From Climacium dendroides (taxonomy: Eukaryota > Streptophyta > Bryopsida > Hypnales > Climaciaceae), in NCBI GenBank assembly GCA_950106755.1, contig OX467082.1, positions 26,102,001 through 26,166,000 on the forward strand: a stretch of DNA of 64,000 bases, in the 5' to 3' direction. This document shows positions 1 to 11,899 of this stretch, in pieces; positions within the stretch are counted from its first letter, which is position 1; every line of letters starts with the position of its first letter. The position numbers and the translations under genes are program-made. Below the pieces are notes generated by a model. The model saw only the letters and a list, made by a program, of their open reading frames with translations, ran no database searches and had not been told where the DNA came from.

Positions 1-183
1 AGGAAAGGTAGATCAGATCACGGAGTGCTTTTGGTCGCTAAATTTCAATTTTTTTTATCACACTGAATGTCAATTTCTTTTTGTAAAAGGAGAGATCTTG
101 TACAATTTTCGTGAAGCCAGTCTTGGCACACGGCACATCAAATTAAAACATGCATCGGTGCTCATCAGTTCTAGTATACGTAC

Positions 184-298
184 CGAAATTCTGGCTTGTT
201 GCAGAAACTCGGATTGCTCCTTGGATCCTGCTCTTTCGAGAAAACTTGATCCACGCATCCAAGTATTCACACCTTTTGCATACGCCATGCCTACAGAC
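184..298 (-). CDS. Putative internal exon, unknown gene (alpha copy)
   Basis: On the minus strand this 115-base block follows TTTGCAG and ends at GTACGT, a good acceptor and donor. The beta copy at 17,678-17,792 has the same length and both splice sites. In the frame starting at the first base, both copies are open over 38 codons and share the reading VCRHGVC, then EYLDAWIK, then VSAT. Many differences between them are silent third-position changes, which favours this frame and suggests real coding history. I do not recognise the family. The neighbouring exon would lie off the left edge. A second frame beginning MAYA is also open but shows fewer silent changes. Confidence 0.4.
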
Positions 299-817
299 CT
301 GCAAACATTGCAACAAATGCTGAGTCGAAAAGAGCTTTGAAACCAGCACTAGGGCTTGAAACAATACTCGTTCTGATTCAAGGGGTGGTTTCATGTCCAT
401 TTAATCCAAAATTCATGTTCTGAGAAACCAAGCTGCACTGTAGCGTTCGAAACAGAGTTTGGTCGGGTGTGCTAGATTATCAAAAACTGAAGCTTTCTGA
501 GCACCGGCTCTGGCTTCTCTAAATCTTCGCAGTGTCTTTTTGCAAGCAGGCCCCAAAGCTGACCTAGTCTAGCCCAAATACTCCCTGGACTTGTATCATT
601 ACGGTGCCCTAAAAACAGAGCTCATTAATTTCAGCTTAATTTTCTGCCCAAAGACCCCAGCTCAGTGCGTCGTCACTTAAACCCTAGTATTCAATTTATA
701 ACAACTGTCTAGCCCCGTAGATCTGAAGAGATAAATTCGGTGATCCCTGAAAATAGAAAAATCAGAACGAAGTCTGGCGGTGGCGGTGCAAATTGGAGTA
801 GTGAAGAGGGCTCTTAC

Positions 818-928
818 CCATAGCCTGTTCTGAACTCGCAGGACTTGAACGTGGAGCAGAAACACTGCTCGTGAATCCAGTCTTGGGTGTCGCTGTGGCG
901 CCAGTGACCCCCTTTCCATCCCAATTTC
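818..928 (-). CDS. Putative upstream exon, unknown gene (alpha copy)
   Basis: On the minus strand the block follows TTTCTGATTCAG and is followed by GTAAGAG, a strong donor. The beta copy at 18,420-18,537 keeps both signals but is seven bases longer. One frame reads GVTGATATPK followed by a Ser/Pro-rich SAPRSSP segment and is mostly kept in both copies. Another reads a Cys-containing segment ending STFKSC. The choice of frame is unresolved, and the length difference means at least one copy is frame-shifted or uses another acceptor. Its position fits the exon upstream of 184-298. No family recognised. Confidence 0.3.
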
Positions 929-1130
929 CTGAATCAGAAACCGACTCACAAACTAAGTTGGTGGCAAGCCGTATGAACGCTGTGAATCAAATTTCAGAGT
1001 GGAATTCGACGCTGTGGGATCGAACGACAGAATCAGTGATACTTGAGTGTCCAGTTACTACTCCTCTGGGAAGAACAAAGAAATTCTTCAGTGAGTCATT
1101 TGGCCTAGGACACTGTTAGACCCTAATTGC

Positions 1131-3130
1131 AGAGTTTTTGGAGAATTTGGGCAAATTGACAGTAGGCGAGAAAACCAGTAAGTCATTAGAGCCTAGCTCG
1201 AGACTCTCAGTGCCCATTTTCCACTATTGCACAACCTCAGAAGTACTTCAGCAAAGTAGCAGTAGAAGAAACTCTACAATCAATAGTCTCCAAGACGCTT
1301 AATTCCTTGAAATCACTCTTGCCCAACCGCTCGAGAACTGAGCTTGCAAGCTGGTATTGGAAGAAATTCTACAGCCAATTTGGCCTCCCAAATTTCTAAG
1401 TTCCTTGTATTCATTACAATTGCACTACTCTTGGAGAAATTGTACAGTCCTTTGGCTCCCCCCTCTGACTCTTAGCCGTTCCCTGTTTTCACTACCACCA
1501 CCACCCTTTCGAGCTTCACCCCTTTGTGACTAAAATGACAGTGTTGGCACAGACTCAGGGACGCAATCTGCAACCCCGGTGGTACCAACCTGGTTTGCGG
1601 GTTGAGTGACCAAAGCGCGACGTAGGACCACTTCAACTCCTGCACCAAGCGCCCCAGTCGCGCCTGCACAGGCGTGAGCTCGGAATGCTGGAGCTGCTGC
1701 TGCCCGGCCATCGCTTGCATTGTGGAGTAACTCATAGCGTGAGCAGAATGAGCTCAAACTCCGTCCGGCTTCTCAATTGATCGATCTCCAATTCTCGATC
1801 TCTCCACTGCGATCGAATTGAAGTCACTCAGCTGCACCACATTACGAATCACTCTGATCGGACGGCGAGAAGAAAGCAACGCGGATTGAAGATGACTGAT
1901 TGGGGTGGTGCTCGTGAAGCGTCTCCATGCGGCAGTCACGAAACAATACTTATTAGGAAAACACGACGACACTCGCAAGCTCACTGCAAGCCGTGAACGA
2001 CAAATCGACCAACTCGAGTCGCATTCGCAACGCAATTCAATTCGCCTCCAATTCCAAATTCCTCCAAGCTAATCAATCAGACACAACCCGGAAATCTCAA
2101 AAACCCCAAAACCACGCTGTCCTCTCCTTCAATCCAACCAACCCGCCGACAGTTCTGTCTTGTCAAGCAATTGTGGGCGAATTCCCAATTCAATTCCGCA
2201 ATACAATACTCCTTGAAAACTGTGGAACCCCGAACGACCCCCCACCCGCGGCGTGAACCCAACTCCACTTCCTTAACCAACACTCCCTTCCGTCCCCACT
2301 TGCACTCACTCAATCCTTTGAGACGTTGCACTCAAAGTCGCCTACCAATACGCATCCCCCAATGCACACAACTAGCGTCAGCTCGCCCTTCCACCTCAAT
2401 CACACACACCCCTGACTGACGATCGAGTTCAGATCCGCTCGCGGAATCCACCCCCAATCAAACCAAACCAAACCAAACCAAGACACAAACGGAATGCAAA
2501 GTGTTTCTCTCGAGCAAATCCCAAACGCTCTTCAAGCTAGCTGCGCTTCAAGCGTCCCCCCAAATGTGGGTACTCTTCTCGAGAGCGGAGGCTGGTGAGA
2601 ATGAGAGTGAGCAATGGGAGTGTGTGGGTTTGTGAAGGGAGGAGTGGCAGAGGCGCTGTAGACGAATGCCGGTTTGTAGTATCGGAATTGCGCACGTGTC
2701 GGAATGAATCGGGCTTCTCCTTTGGTTGCGGGCTTGCGGGTTTCGTGGAGCATTGACTGCGCCCGTCAGTCCGACTCATCATTCTCGAGGCCGAGTATCC
2801 GAGTTTACTGGGATGGGCCCCGCTTGGCGGTATCCTCTGCAGACGGGTACCACGAAGCTGCGAGGCGACACGCAGGAAACACACAAAAAGGAACGAAACA
2901 AACGGTTTCAGAGCAGTTTGGGGACGTGCCTGACTGCCTGGGGCGAGGGGGGTGGGGGGGTCGCTGTTGCTCACGAGACGGAAGTGTCGGGGACGCAGAC
3001 TGCTTTCCTTTCTCTTGTTTCTGCCTTTTTGGTGGCGGTCAGCACTGCACCCTGGAATCAGCGTCAACTTTTTTTTTTGGAGTTTTCCATGCGGCGATCA
3101 ACTGTATAGGGCAATGCCCGGGAGGAGGGC
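1131..3130. other. GC-richer promoter-like stretch, no gene assigned
   Basis: The DNA becomes GC-rich and CpG-containing between about 1,480 and 3,120. Part of it (about 2,110-2,450) matches 18,960-19,260. Short frames on both strands are open, but none shows a recognisable domain or convincing splice boundaries. Four tandem AACCA units occur near 2,460. Because it lies upstream of the minus-strand putative exons at 184 and 818, it could be their promoter and first exon. This is inference from position and composition only. Confidence 0.3.
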
Positions 3131-3149
3131 ACTGCGTGATGGAAAGGAT

Positions 3150-3248
3150 TGCTTGCCTCTGGCCGCTTGCGGCTGGGTTCTTGTATTTTTTTTCTTCTTA
3201 CAGTATAGGCTTCTTTACTTATGTCAAAAAGAAAAGAAAAGAAGAAAG
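3150..3248 (+). mobile_element. SINE-like A-tailed retroposon, copy 1
   Basis: The core GCCGCTTGCGGCTGGGTTC is followed by a T-rich stretch, then a variant of TTGCAGTAAAGG (here TACAGTATAGG), then CTTATGTC and an A-rich tail. The same order of blocks recurs at 11.3, 11.7, 11.9, 13.7, 14.9 and 15.0 kb. This copy is divergent and its left boundary is not defined. Confidence 0.65.
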
Positions 3249-3299
3249 GGTCGACGAGGAGGCTGAAGTCCAATCAGGAGGCTCTTTCATCACCTGATG

Positions 3300-4640
3300 C
3301 TTTGCTTGGCGTAAACCGTGGTAAAAAACTTTGGATGAAATATAAGATGAACAGAAACGATTGGGATGGGAAATGCGTAATGCTCGATTCTGCACGCAAA
3401 ATTGTGCAATTGGGCATTACGTCCTGATTATGGCATTGAACCTGCCCTAAAAATGAATGGGACGTTTTCTTCCCGTGGATACAGAGGATGGAAAAGCCAA
3501 TTAGGAAATTAATGAGATTGTATAGGAATATCACAAGTTCCCAAGATGTTCCTTGGAGGTGTCTCTTCTCTAGGAGCTCTTGGAAGATTTCCTCCAAGAG
3601 AAAATGATAAACTTCCCCTCTAAGAAATGACAAAAATGGCACCTAACATAACGTTGTGCAACATTCCCATGGAGCTTCGTAGGAGATCGGTGAGTCACCA
3701 AGGAAATCAATCACAAAACACAAAGGGAATTACAAATTTTCTTTGACCACATAATGTGGTATAGGGTGTAAGATTGTTTTTTCTTTATTCAAAACATGGA
3801 ATATATTAGGTGCCCCTAGTGGTTGTTTGAAGAAATTAGAGGTGATCAAGAAGAAATTAATGAGGCCATCAATTTGCCAATCATCAACTTTTATAGGAAA
3901 ATTTAGGTATGTGGAAACTTGGGGAATTGGTGAGGAGAGTGAGAATGTGAATTAGGTTGAAACAGCCCTTCCATTGATCCAATCTCCTTCTAATGCTATT
4001 TTTACTATTTTTAGCTCTATTAATTCTTATATATTGATCCATTTGAGTTACATCATTTATAAGAAGAAGAAGGATATGGCAAACCCTAAGCCCAAATTCA
4101 TATGGGATTGGCAAAATGTTGTTTAAAAAAATTCAAACTTCTTACAGGCTTGTTGTTGGCCCTTGAACCAAGTTAGGTTTGGACAACAAATCGTCAAAAC
4201 ATTTACACTACCTACAACGTATGCAAGTAAGAAAAAAAATGAATAAAATCACCTTGGCAACCACAAAATTAGCTATTATTAGTATCTTTCATCTAAACAT
4301 TAGTGAATCTAGTATTTTTTTTGAGAAGGTTTTGGTGATTTCAATCATTTTTCTTAGAGATAATGTCAAAATTAGATAAGATTTTGGCAAAAAAAATTAT
4401 TCCAAAATCAATGGACGGACTCATGAAATCACCATGGACTATGGAGTTACAACAAGTATGGCATTTTTTTTTCTTTCTTTAATCTCTAAAAGTCTTTTTG
4501 AAGGAGGATGTAGATTTTGAGCATTTGAAGCAAAAACAAATTATGGCATGAGACATTAGATCTCCATAAAGGACCATAAATTCATTCATATGGTCAAATT
4601 CACCAATGCTATCACCAATATTTTTCTATAAATTTTGAAA
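3300..4640. other. AT-rich stretch with no supported gene
   Basis: Only short accidental open frames are seen. A small inverted repeat, GCGTAATGC then GCATTACG, lies at about 3,374-3,421. No transposon ends, RNA gene or conserved domain was recognised. Confidence 0.5.
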
Positions 4641-4649
4641 GGAAAATTT

Positions 4650-5045
4650 CAAAATTCCTTTGAAATTCAATTACAAGCTAAATATTGTCATTTTTTGAGT
4701 AAAATTTGTTGGAATGGATTTGAAATGAGGTTCTATCAATATGGTGATCTTTTGAATTTTTTTGGTTCTTTACATCTATGACCTCATTTTTGCAAATCCA
4801 ATTATGAACTAGCATCATTGCAATTTTGTCTTGGTCAACCACTTGACACACTTCTACATTCGTAATTTTAGAGAAATAATATATGTACTCTAGTAACACC
4901 AAATCCAACCATTAGACAAGACAACAACTTAATAAGGTATCTCTACAAATTAGAATGACTTTCATCCAAGCAATAAATAATGAGAAAGAAAAGTGATTTG
5001 CATTTTGTTGGTCATCCAGAAATTGGACATCGGAGTGCTTAGGGA
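4650..5045. repeat. Dispersed repeat shared with both kinase duplicons
   Basis: This block matches 22,950-23,280 and 34,660-35,030. Landmarks are GTTCTTTACATCTATGACC, TTGCAAATCCAATT and CATCCAGAAATTGGAC, in the same order and spacing. In the copy at 35.0 kb the right edge reads GCGCTAAAAGGG followed by TTAA. This resembles the ends of the TTAA-flanked elements seen elsewhere in the window, so it may be one end of a larger piggyBac-like element. Confidence 0.6.
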
Positions 5046-5051
5046 TTAATC

Positions 5052-5260
5052 CTTAAACGTTGACATGGATATTATTTGGCATCCAATGGATGATAGAGAA
5101 TCCTTCTAATAGGACAGAAGTGCAACTATTCATCCTCTGAATTTTAGTGTAAAAAGGGAAGGTCTTCTATGGTAGTTTGAATTTTCAATGAGTGCTTTTA
5201 CTATTTCTTAAGCCAATGATTCAAGCAATAATGAAAAGGGGGGATGTTAAACCCTGTCCA
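5052..5260. mobile_element. Degenerate piggyBac-like MITE
   Basis: The interior (AGTGCAACTATTCATC, then AAAAGGGAA, then TCTTCTA, then ATGAGTGCTTTT) matches the interior of the clean TTAA-flanked element at 58,135-58,352. The left end reads TTAATCCTTAAACG and the right end GTTAAACCC, recognisable but decayed. It is therefore an older relative of that element. Confidence 0.5.
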
Positions 5261-5870
5261 CAAAATGGACCTAGCAAGTTGGATTTATTTCAGGAAAAAA
5301 TGTAGGAATTTTTTTATTTTTCACATAAATTTTGATTTGCAAATTTTGAATTCAAATTTGTTGTCAAAGGCCCCAAATTAGCTATAAAAGGTTTAAAATA
5401 TACCCTAGACACAACTGAAAATAGGGGGCATGGTTTTACTTTTATCCCCCCAAACCCCCCAATTACCATGTTAGACGCACTTTGCAAGCTAGATTTAGTG
5501 TCCTCCAATGAAAAAGGTAATGATTTCTCAAGTCAACTATTTGTCCTTCAAGGGTTAATCTATAAGCATTTTCTTAGGGCATTTTTCCCTGGATCACTAT
5601 GGCGGCTGAGTGATTAGCTAATTGAGGTTTTAATAAGAGGTAGTTTCTATTACCCGCTTGGAGGTCCGATTTTGGACGAGTGGGGGGCTCCATTGAAGGA
5701 AAACATTCGGCTTGGACGTCTGATTAGTCCTCTAAGCTCTAATCCGCACACTGCGGATTTATAAAGCTGGAGGGGCTAGCCCCTCACTTGGACCCTTCTA
5801 AATATGGAAAAAGACAAGCTCAACCAAGTTACAAGGAACTGAAGTAGCCAATAATTGTAAAAACATGGTA

Positions 5871-6073
5871 AAGTAGGAACACCCAATGGCATCATTGTAC
5901 CCGATGGCATCACTTTCTAAGTAAGGTAACGATTCTAGAATGTATAAATGTAGGTTGGCTACAGATAACTTATTATTTTGGTCAGTTAAAATAAGCTATG
6001 TACAGTTTATCCACATGTAAGTTTTGAAATGACTACCATAAGAAGAAAGTGACGCCATTGGGTGCTCCCACCT
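5871..6073. mobile_element. TA-flanked MITE, family C copy 1
   Basis: The element is 203 bases long and flanked by TA on both sides (5,869-5,870 and 6,074-6,075). Its ends are imperfect inverted repeats: AAGTAGGAACACCCAATGGC at the left and the reverse complement of AGGTGGGAGCACCCAATGGC at the right. A TA duplication with such short ends fits the Tc1/mariner (Stowaway-like) group. A second copy lies in opposite orientation at 6,534-6,756. No coding capacity. Confidence 0.85.
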
Positions 6074-6533
6074 TAAATCGTTCAGTCCATATGGGGCTGT
6101 AAGTTGCTCCAAGCCAGATCTCCGGGCGCTCTCTAATGGCACCTGCTGGACCCTCCTGACCTGGGAAGACCTGGGCAGATGGGACCCCTTCAGCGCCTGG
6201 ACGTCCAGGAGGGTAATGGAGACTGGCCCTAAGTTAAAAGGCACCTTTCATTTGTTCCAACTGAAAGCATTGGATATAAATTAATTTTAAAAAACATGAA
6301 GCTGATGTTCCCAGTTCCCAGTTCCCAATGAACCGTGTTGAAGTAGTGTTGATGGAGTGATTGGTTGACCACGGCCTTGGGGGGAATATGACTGCACTCA
6401 CTTCCGCGTTGAAAACTGTACGTAAACGATTCTTAACATATTCTAGTCCTGAAATGACGTGTCCAGGGCAGGGACACGTGGGGAATGTTGTCGGGAAAAT
6501 AAACGAGTGAAGTGACGAGATAAGGTGCACCTA

Positions 6534-6756
6534 AAGGAGGAGCACCCAATGGCGTACCCAAGAGACTCACTTTCTACACACGATAGTCATTTCAAAACTT
6601 AAATGTTTTTTTTTTTTATTGTAGACAACTTATTTTTATTGACCAAAATAATAAGGGTTTTTTTTTATCGCTGACCTACATTTATGTTCTAGAGTCATTA
6701 CCTTACCTAGAAAGTGATGCCATTGGATACACAGGCACCGTTGGGTTCTCCTACTT
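6534..6756. mobile_element. TA-flanked MITE, family C copy 2 (inverted)
   Basis: The element is 223 bases, with TA at 6,532-6,533 and 6,757-6,758. The left end begins AAGGAGGAGCACCCAATGGC. The right end is the reverse complement of AAGTAGGAGAACCCAACGG. Reversed, it aligns along its length with the copy at 5,871-6,073, for example at the TGTAGGT and TTATTATTTTGGTCA segments. The two copies are about 460 bases apart and head in opposite directions. Confidence 0.85.
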
Positions 6757-6813
6757 TAAAGGGAAGAAAGACTCATGTACAAAACTGGGTGGACCCAAAG
6801 ACTTTTTTTTTTT

Positions 6814-6840
6814 TGTGTGTGTGTGTGTGTATGTGTGAGG
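6814..6840. repeat. TG microsatellite
   Basis: A run of TG dinucleotides interrupted once by TATG, directly after a T run. Simple-sequence tract. Confidence 0.8.
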
Positions 6841-7059
6841 AAGAGAAACGAGGGATACAACGGTGTACATTTTAATTTTGAATTTCTGATCTGGAATGAA
6901 TAAGATATGATTTTCCAAAGTCAAGAAGTGTCTAAGTCCTTGTTAGTGTTCATAGGTACAACTGCAATGGTTCCAAACATGCCTTTGAATGGAACCAGTG
7001 AGTCTAGAAATGATCCACTGCACGTTTCCATTCAATTCACTCCCCATCATAAATCAAAA

Positions 7060-7420
7060 TTGGCTGCAACTCCTAAACGCCCCGGTGTCCACACATAGTT
7101 TCAAGTCTAATTTAAAGTGTTGTGACTTTTGCATCCAATGTTTGAATTCAATAAAATTTGTTAGGACATTTGTACTCTCTCTTCTATTTTATTTAGTAAA
7201 ATTTTCAGGTCAATACAAGATGTACTTATTTTTTGGAGGCCAATCAAAGTTCAGAGATTCAATTTGAATACACCAAATTGCATTTCATGGCTGCAACTTT
7301 CAGGGACTTGTATCTCCTTCATCCAATGTTTGTTTTCAATAAAATTTGTTGGATTATCTTCCCTTTGCACTTTAGTTATTGTGGTAAAATTTTCATATCA
7401 ATCCAAGTTGTTTTAGTTTA
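7060..7420. repeat. Two-copy tandem duplication
   Basis: A block of about 150 bases containing GGCTGCAACT, then GCATCCAATGTTTG or TCATCCAATGTTTG, then CAATAAAATTTGTT, then TAAAATTTTC occurs twice, near 7,060-7,215 and 7,285-7,410. No coding sequence recognised. Confidence 0.6.
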
Positions 7421-7778
7421 GTTTGCGTGGCTAAAATTTCATATCAACCCAAGAATTTATGAGTGACTGACAATTGTTTTAGTAGAAGGAGGTTCAACCT
7501 CAAACATGTTTTTTGCAACTTTTCTAGACATTTCAAATCTATTTTTGCAAACCTCACCAAATTTAGGACTTTATTATGAGCAAAAATCACACATTATAGT
7601 GACTCATGTCACCTACTTAATAGCCCAATACCACACATATAGAATGGCAGTTTCTCACTACACAAAATCACTTCCATTTCTACATCCTTGAGCATTGTTT
7701 TAAACACTTCAATTTATAGGGGCGGTTTTTGAGCCCTCTCCTATACCAGTCAAAATGCCATTACAATGGAAATCAAAT

Positions 7779-7995
7779 AATGTCTTTCATCTATACTACT
7801 CTACATTTTTTAAGAGTATAAATTAATGTAATGTATTCATTTGTATTACTCTACATTTCTTAAGAATATAAATTAGTATAATGTCTTTCATCTATACTAC
7901 TCCATATTTCCTAAGAGTATAAATCAATGTAATGTATTTCATCTAATAGTGTTCAACATTTTGTAAGAGTATAAATTAATGTATTGTATTTCACC
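7779..7995. repeat. Minisatellite, about 51-base unit, four copies
   Basis: Four consecutive units follow the pattern TAATGT, TTTCATCTATACTAC, TCTACAT, TTAAGAGTATAAATTAATG, with several substitutions per unit. No gene is seen around it. Confidence 0.75.
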
Positions 7996-7999
7996 CTAA

Positions 8000-10900
8000 A
8001 TATTTGGACTTTAATCTTTCACTTCTTCGCTATTTATTGCATGCAAACCTTTGGGTTTAAAAGTGTGTTACCATAAAAGGATTGTGAAAATAGAAACAAT
8101 GGTGCAAATAAGGCGCTATTGAAATAGAAACAGTGATTGTAGAAAAAATCCACAAGAAGATTTTACTTAAACTCCATATAGCAAATTAGATCGATTGTAG
8201 TTTTTTGACAACAAATTTTTGTATTGTATTAGTCAAATTATTTTATTCATTTTCAAAATTATTATTATACCATTATCTTAGTATGCTAATTATGTCAAGT
8301 TGAACATATATGCACTTCTTGATGGATCTTTAGCTTTGGCTATATTGCTACTTAGGTCAATGAGGCCAAGTTAGTAGAACTATTCTAATAAAGTTTCACT
8401 CATACAATATTATGAATCATTATTATTCTCCCTTAGACCTAAAATTACCTTGGTTCATGTTGTAAACTCTAATTTCAAAGAATCAAGAATAATGAGAGAT
8501 GAAGAATTTATTCTTCAATCAATTTCTTTTATTGTTTTTTGTGTATTTTGTACAAACCAAATTTGAATTGCAATAAAGAAATGAAGAACATTGGTTCACA
8601 ATATATAGTCTCTAGATCCATTTAGGAAAGTGTGATCAATAGTACGAAGGGCAATTAGATTGGAACCATTGGGAATTTAAAGAAATTTTTATGTATTAAA
8701 GAAATATGAAGAAATCATGGACTTTTAAACCTTAGATTATTGGTGTAACTACAATTAATTAATACTACATGATTGTCATATTGAAAGGTTATGGATTTGG
8801 GACAAAGATCTTTATAGGATTTTTTTGCAACACAATGGCAATTACATGTAGTTACCTCTAATAATTGAAGATACCTTGATTAAATCTAGAAGCAACGTAC
8901 AAAATGCACCTTATAGAATTCTTGAGTTAATAGATTTCAATTTTTAAAATTGAAAATTGAAAAAAAAAGGGCTTCATTTTTTTTTCTAAAACACCTTTCT
9001 CAACTCCTTTTTTTAATGAAATAGTGTAGAGTAAACTTGCCATTAATTGAATGGTTCCAATCTCCACACAATGAAATTTGTATTGACTAGATAAGAATTA
9101 CACGGCACTAGAACTTTGTAAACAAGGCACTAGGAATATAGATTCATACCACCACATAATGGGTTTCATAGGTTCTTTATATTGAATTGGCTTTATGATA
9201 GTATGCTCAAAAAGTAACCATTAAAGGGTTGTTCCGCCTTTTTCATACACTTTTGTAGATTTTAAGATTTTTGTTTATTTTTTAGAGAAAGAAAAATGAA
9301 TGGGCAAAGCATAGAAGTGGTTTCATAAATTTTTAAGCAAATCTGAATTAGTTATGATTTTTTGAAGATGTCAAAAGTAGGCACCTATTTATGTCAATAG
9401 GGCTTCTAAGAAAAAACAACAGTAGGAATAATAAAGAATAAGCAAAGGTTGTGAATATGACCAAGGGTAGCCTTAAATGGTCCAACAAGAACTAAATAAT
9501 AGATTAGCACTAAAATAAAAAGTAACAGTAAAAAACATTCTTTATACAAGGGTAGTTGGATGTCCAAGTTTGGTTTTAAATACATAATTGGACACTTGTC
9601 ACTACATTTGAAAAAAGATTGTAGCACATTTCAAACCAACCCATGTTGGAACCCCAAAGCAAAAATTTGACAAACTTGAATGCGCCCCCACTTCATGTTT
9701 AGTCCATTGAATGTTTTTTACATATCCAATTTCAAAGTACGTAAGGTCCATTTTATACCAAACCCTAAGGTCCATTTCAAGAAGATGGTTGCTTTTAGAG
9801 CATACTACCATATTCTAGTTTCTTTATAGCTTTCATATCTTGTTCCTTTGCTTTTCATGGAGGAAATTTTTAAAAAAAATTCAAAAATGAAGCAAGCAAC
9901 TAAGTTACTCAACCTCAAGATTGCAACATCCAGCTAGGACCATTGTTTGGGAAGTTTTTTTTGAGTTTTACTAGCTTTTTTCTTTCAATTCTCAAATTGA
10001 ACTAGTTTTTTAAATGCAATGTTTGGTAATTTTCTATATTTATACTCTAAATAGAATTTTATAGATTTTTTCACTAATTTGTTTTGTAGATGTTTTCTAA
10101 TTGCAACTAGATTTTGTTTCCAATTCTACCAACTAACTTTGAACTAGCTATTGGTTCTTTCCAAACATAAGGACTTCTATACACCCAAAAACTTTGGGTT
10201 GGAGCCAAAAAAATGAAGTGCTTTGATTGGAAGATAGCTATAGTGTTTATTTTGGAGGTTTTATCACATAGAATTTAGGTTGTAGCTCATCATTTTTTAG
10301 TGAATGAAAATTCTTGTTAGAATCTTATACAACTAAAGTGGATAGTGACTTTTTGGAACTAAGGGAAGTATTTTTTGGGAATATCCTAGAGGTACCCAAT
10401 CTTGAAGGCTAAGAGGAAATTTCGGAAGACATTTAGTAGCCAATCATGTGCATTTGTTTACTGTTTGTTTCTAGACTTTTTTTGGCTTGAAATCATCAAA
10501 AATGGCCAAAGTTAGAGAGAATTTGAACAAAACAGTATATACATGTAGGATAGTGTTGACTACAAGAGGTTGCATGACTTTGGGATAAATCTAATAAGCT
10601 TTTGTAGATAACTCTACTTTAAAAATTTAGCCCAAGTACACAATGGGCCATGACTCAATTTTTTCAGTTTACACCAAATGCTTGGGCCACTACCTTCTTA
10701 TAAGTCCCTTATACCCCACTTACAATAGTCTCATCCCTTAAACAAGGTGCTATTTGTATTCATGGGTTGGAGCCAAGTTTTTTGGTGTAAACATGCCCTA
10801 CGTTATTTATGTTGGGACTGCTCTAGCTGTACATGAATTTGAAAAATCTTATTCACTTTATTTGTGTAAAAAACTAACTAACTAATTTGGGAAAGCTTAA

Positions 10901-11090
10901 TGAAACAACAACATCCTCCTTTCCCACACATGTTCAAAACATGCCCAAAGAAATATTCTAGCAATCTAGTTGGCGCAATTTCATTAAATAGGTAGTTTGC
11001 TTGACAAACATCTGCCATGAGCTAAGTTCCTCTTTTAGAGAGCATTAATAATTTATTGGAAAGATAGGTGGGCAAGGAAGGACATATTTA
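8000..11090. other. AT-rich stretch with no supported gene
   Basis: Stop-dense in all frames. I found no paired terminal repeats, RNA gene or domain here. Confidence 0.5.
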
Positions 11091-11099
11091 TTGTTATGA

Positions 11100-11346
11100 T
11101 TAGTGGGGCACCGAGGTGGAAGCTCACCAAGCCGAGTGCTGGGTTGATTTTGAGCCACCTTAGCAGGGATATGCTCCAAAAGGCCAGTCCCCATTCCTCT
11201 AGGCTGACACCTAGTTGTAGATTATGTTCTTTAGTTTACTTAATCTATTGCTTGCATCTCCACATAGCATATGCAGTTGGGTTCTCATCTTTCTTTTCTT
11301 GTAGTAAAGGTTACCTTTTATTTATGCAAAAAAAATATAAAAAATT
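11100..11346 (+). mobile_element. SINE-like A-tailed retroposon, copy 2 (longest)
   Basis: The 3' part (GCAGTTGGGTTCTCATC, then TTCTTGTAGTAAAGG, then ATTTATGC, then an A run) matches the other copies. Upstream, about 150 bases (from GGGGCACCGAGG near 11,105) are less AT-rich than the surroundings and may be the unique 5' part lost by the shorter copies. It could be a fuller SINE or the 3' end of a LINE. Confidence 0.5.
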
Positions 11347-11671
11347 GGTCAGCCATGTAGAATAGTGTTGTGGGGTTGGGCCAAGCCAAATTTAAAGCTC
11401 TCCTACAAAATTCTATGTATTGCACCTTGCCTAAAACTGTCATCATACATTTCCAAAGTCAATATGTACTTATGTTGAAGAAACATTTTTGAAACTTGTA
11501 CCATGTTTTTTTTTGAAACACATGTACAATTCCACTGCCATATTTTTGTGTCCCTTTGTAATTTTGGCATATCACATCCAAATGTCAAATTCATGGGTGC
11601 GATGGGACCTCCTTACAAGAAAATATAAAAATTTGCCCAATCTAAGGCTCTCCTCATTGGGCCCCCCCCCC

Positions 11672-11757
11672 TTTTTTTTTTGACACAAGCAGAGAATACC
11701 TTTACTGCAAGAAAAAGAGAACAAAAACCCAACCACAAGCAGCCTGGGGCACAACGT
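11672..11757 (-). mobile_element. SINE-like A-tailed retroposon, copy 3
   Basis: On the minus strand the order is GTGCCCCAGGCTGCTTGTGG, a T-rich stretch, TCTTGCAGTAAAGGTATTC, GCTTGTGTC, then an A run. It is close to the copy at 14,993-15,088. A run of G follows the tail on this strand. Confidence 0.7.
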
Positions 11758-11766
11758 TTTGTATTA

Positions 11767-11891
11767 AGGTAGGAATACCATAAACGGTTAGTGGTTTTAA
11801 AATGGTTACAATGTACTCTAGAGCTGAATTGACAAGTATATGTACATCATAACCATTTAAGAATCACTAACCATTTATGGTATTTCTACCT
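11767..11891. mobile_element. Short TA-flanked MITE, family D
   Basis: The element is 125 bases with inverted arms of roughly 40 bases. The left begins AGGTAGGAATACCATAAAC; the right is the reverse complement of AGGTAGAAATACCATAAAT. TA flanks it at 11,765-11,766 and 11,892-11,893. The terminal AGGTAG and ACC motifs resemble families B and C in this window, so they may share a transposase. Confidence 0.8.
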
Positions 11892-11899
11892 TATGTTTT

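Larger units (their letters stand above)
97..1130. repeat. Segmental repeat, copy alpha
   Basis: This stretch is clearly similar, with many substitutions and small indels, to 17,590-18,900 (copy beta). Its first 380 bases also match 16,865-17,265 (copy gamma). Similarity resumes around 2,110-2,450 against about 18,960-19,260, so the duplicated unit is at least 2.4 kb. Shared landmarks are the CATACGCCATGCC segment near 280, the TTCATGTTCTGAGAAACCAA segment near 412, and a block near 840-900. Exon-like pieces with conserved splice signals on the minus strand lie inside it and are listed separately. Confidence 0.8.

Noticed and set aside
184..298. Alternative frame beginning MAYA in the putative alpha exon
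   Set aside because: It is open in all three copies but accumulates more amino-acid-changing differences than the VCRHGVC frame.
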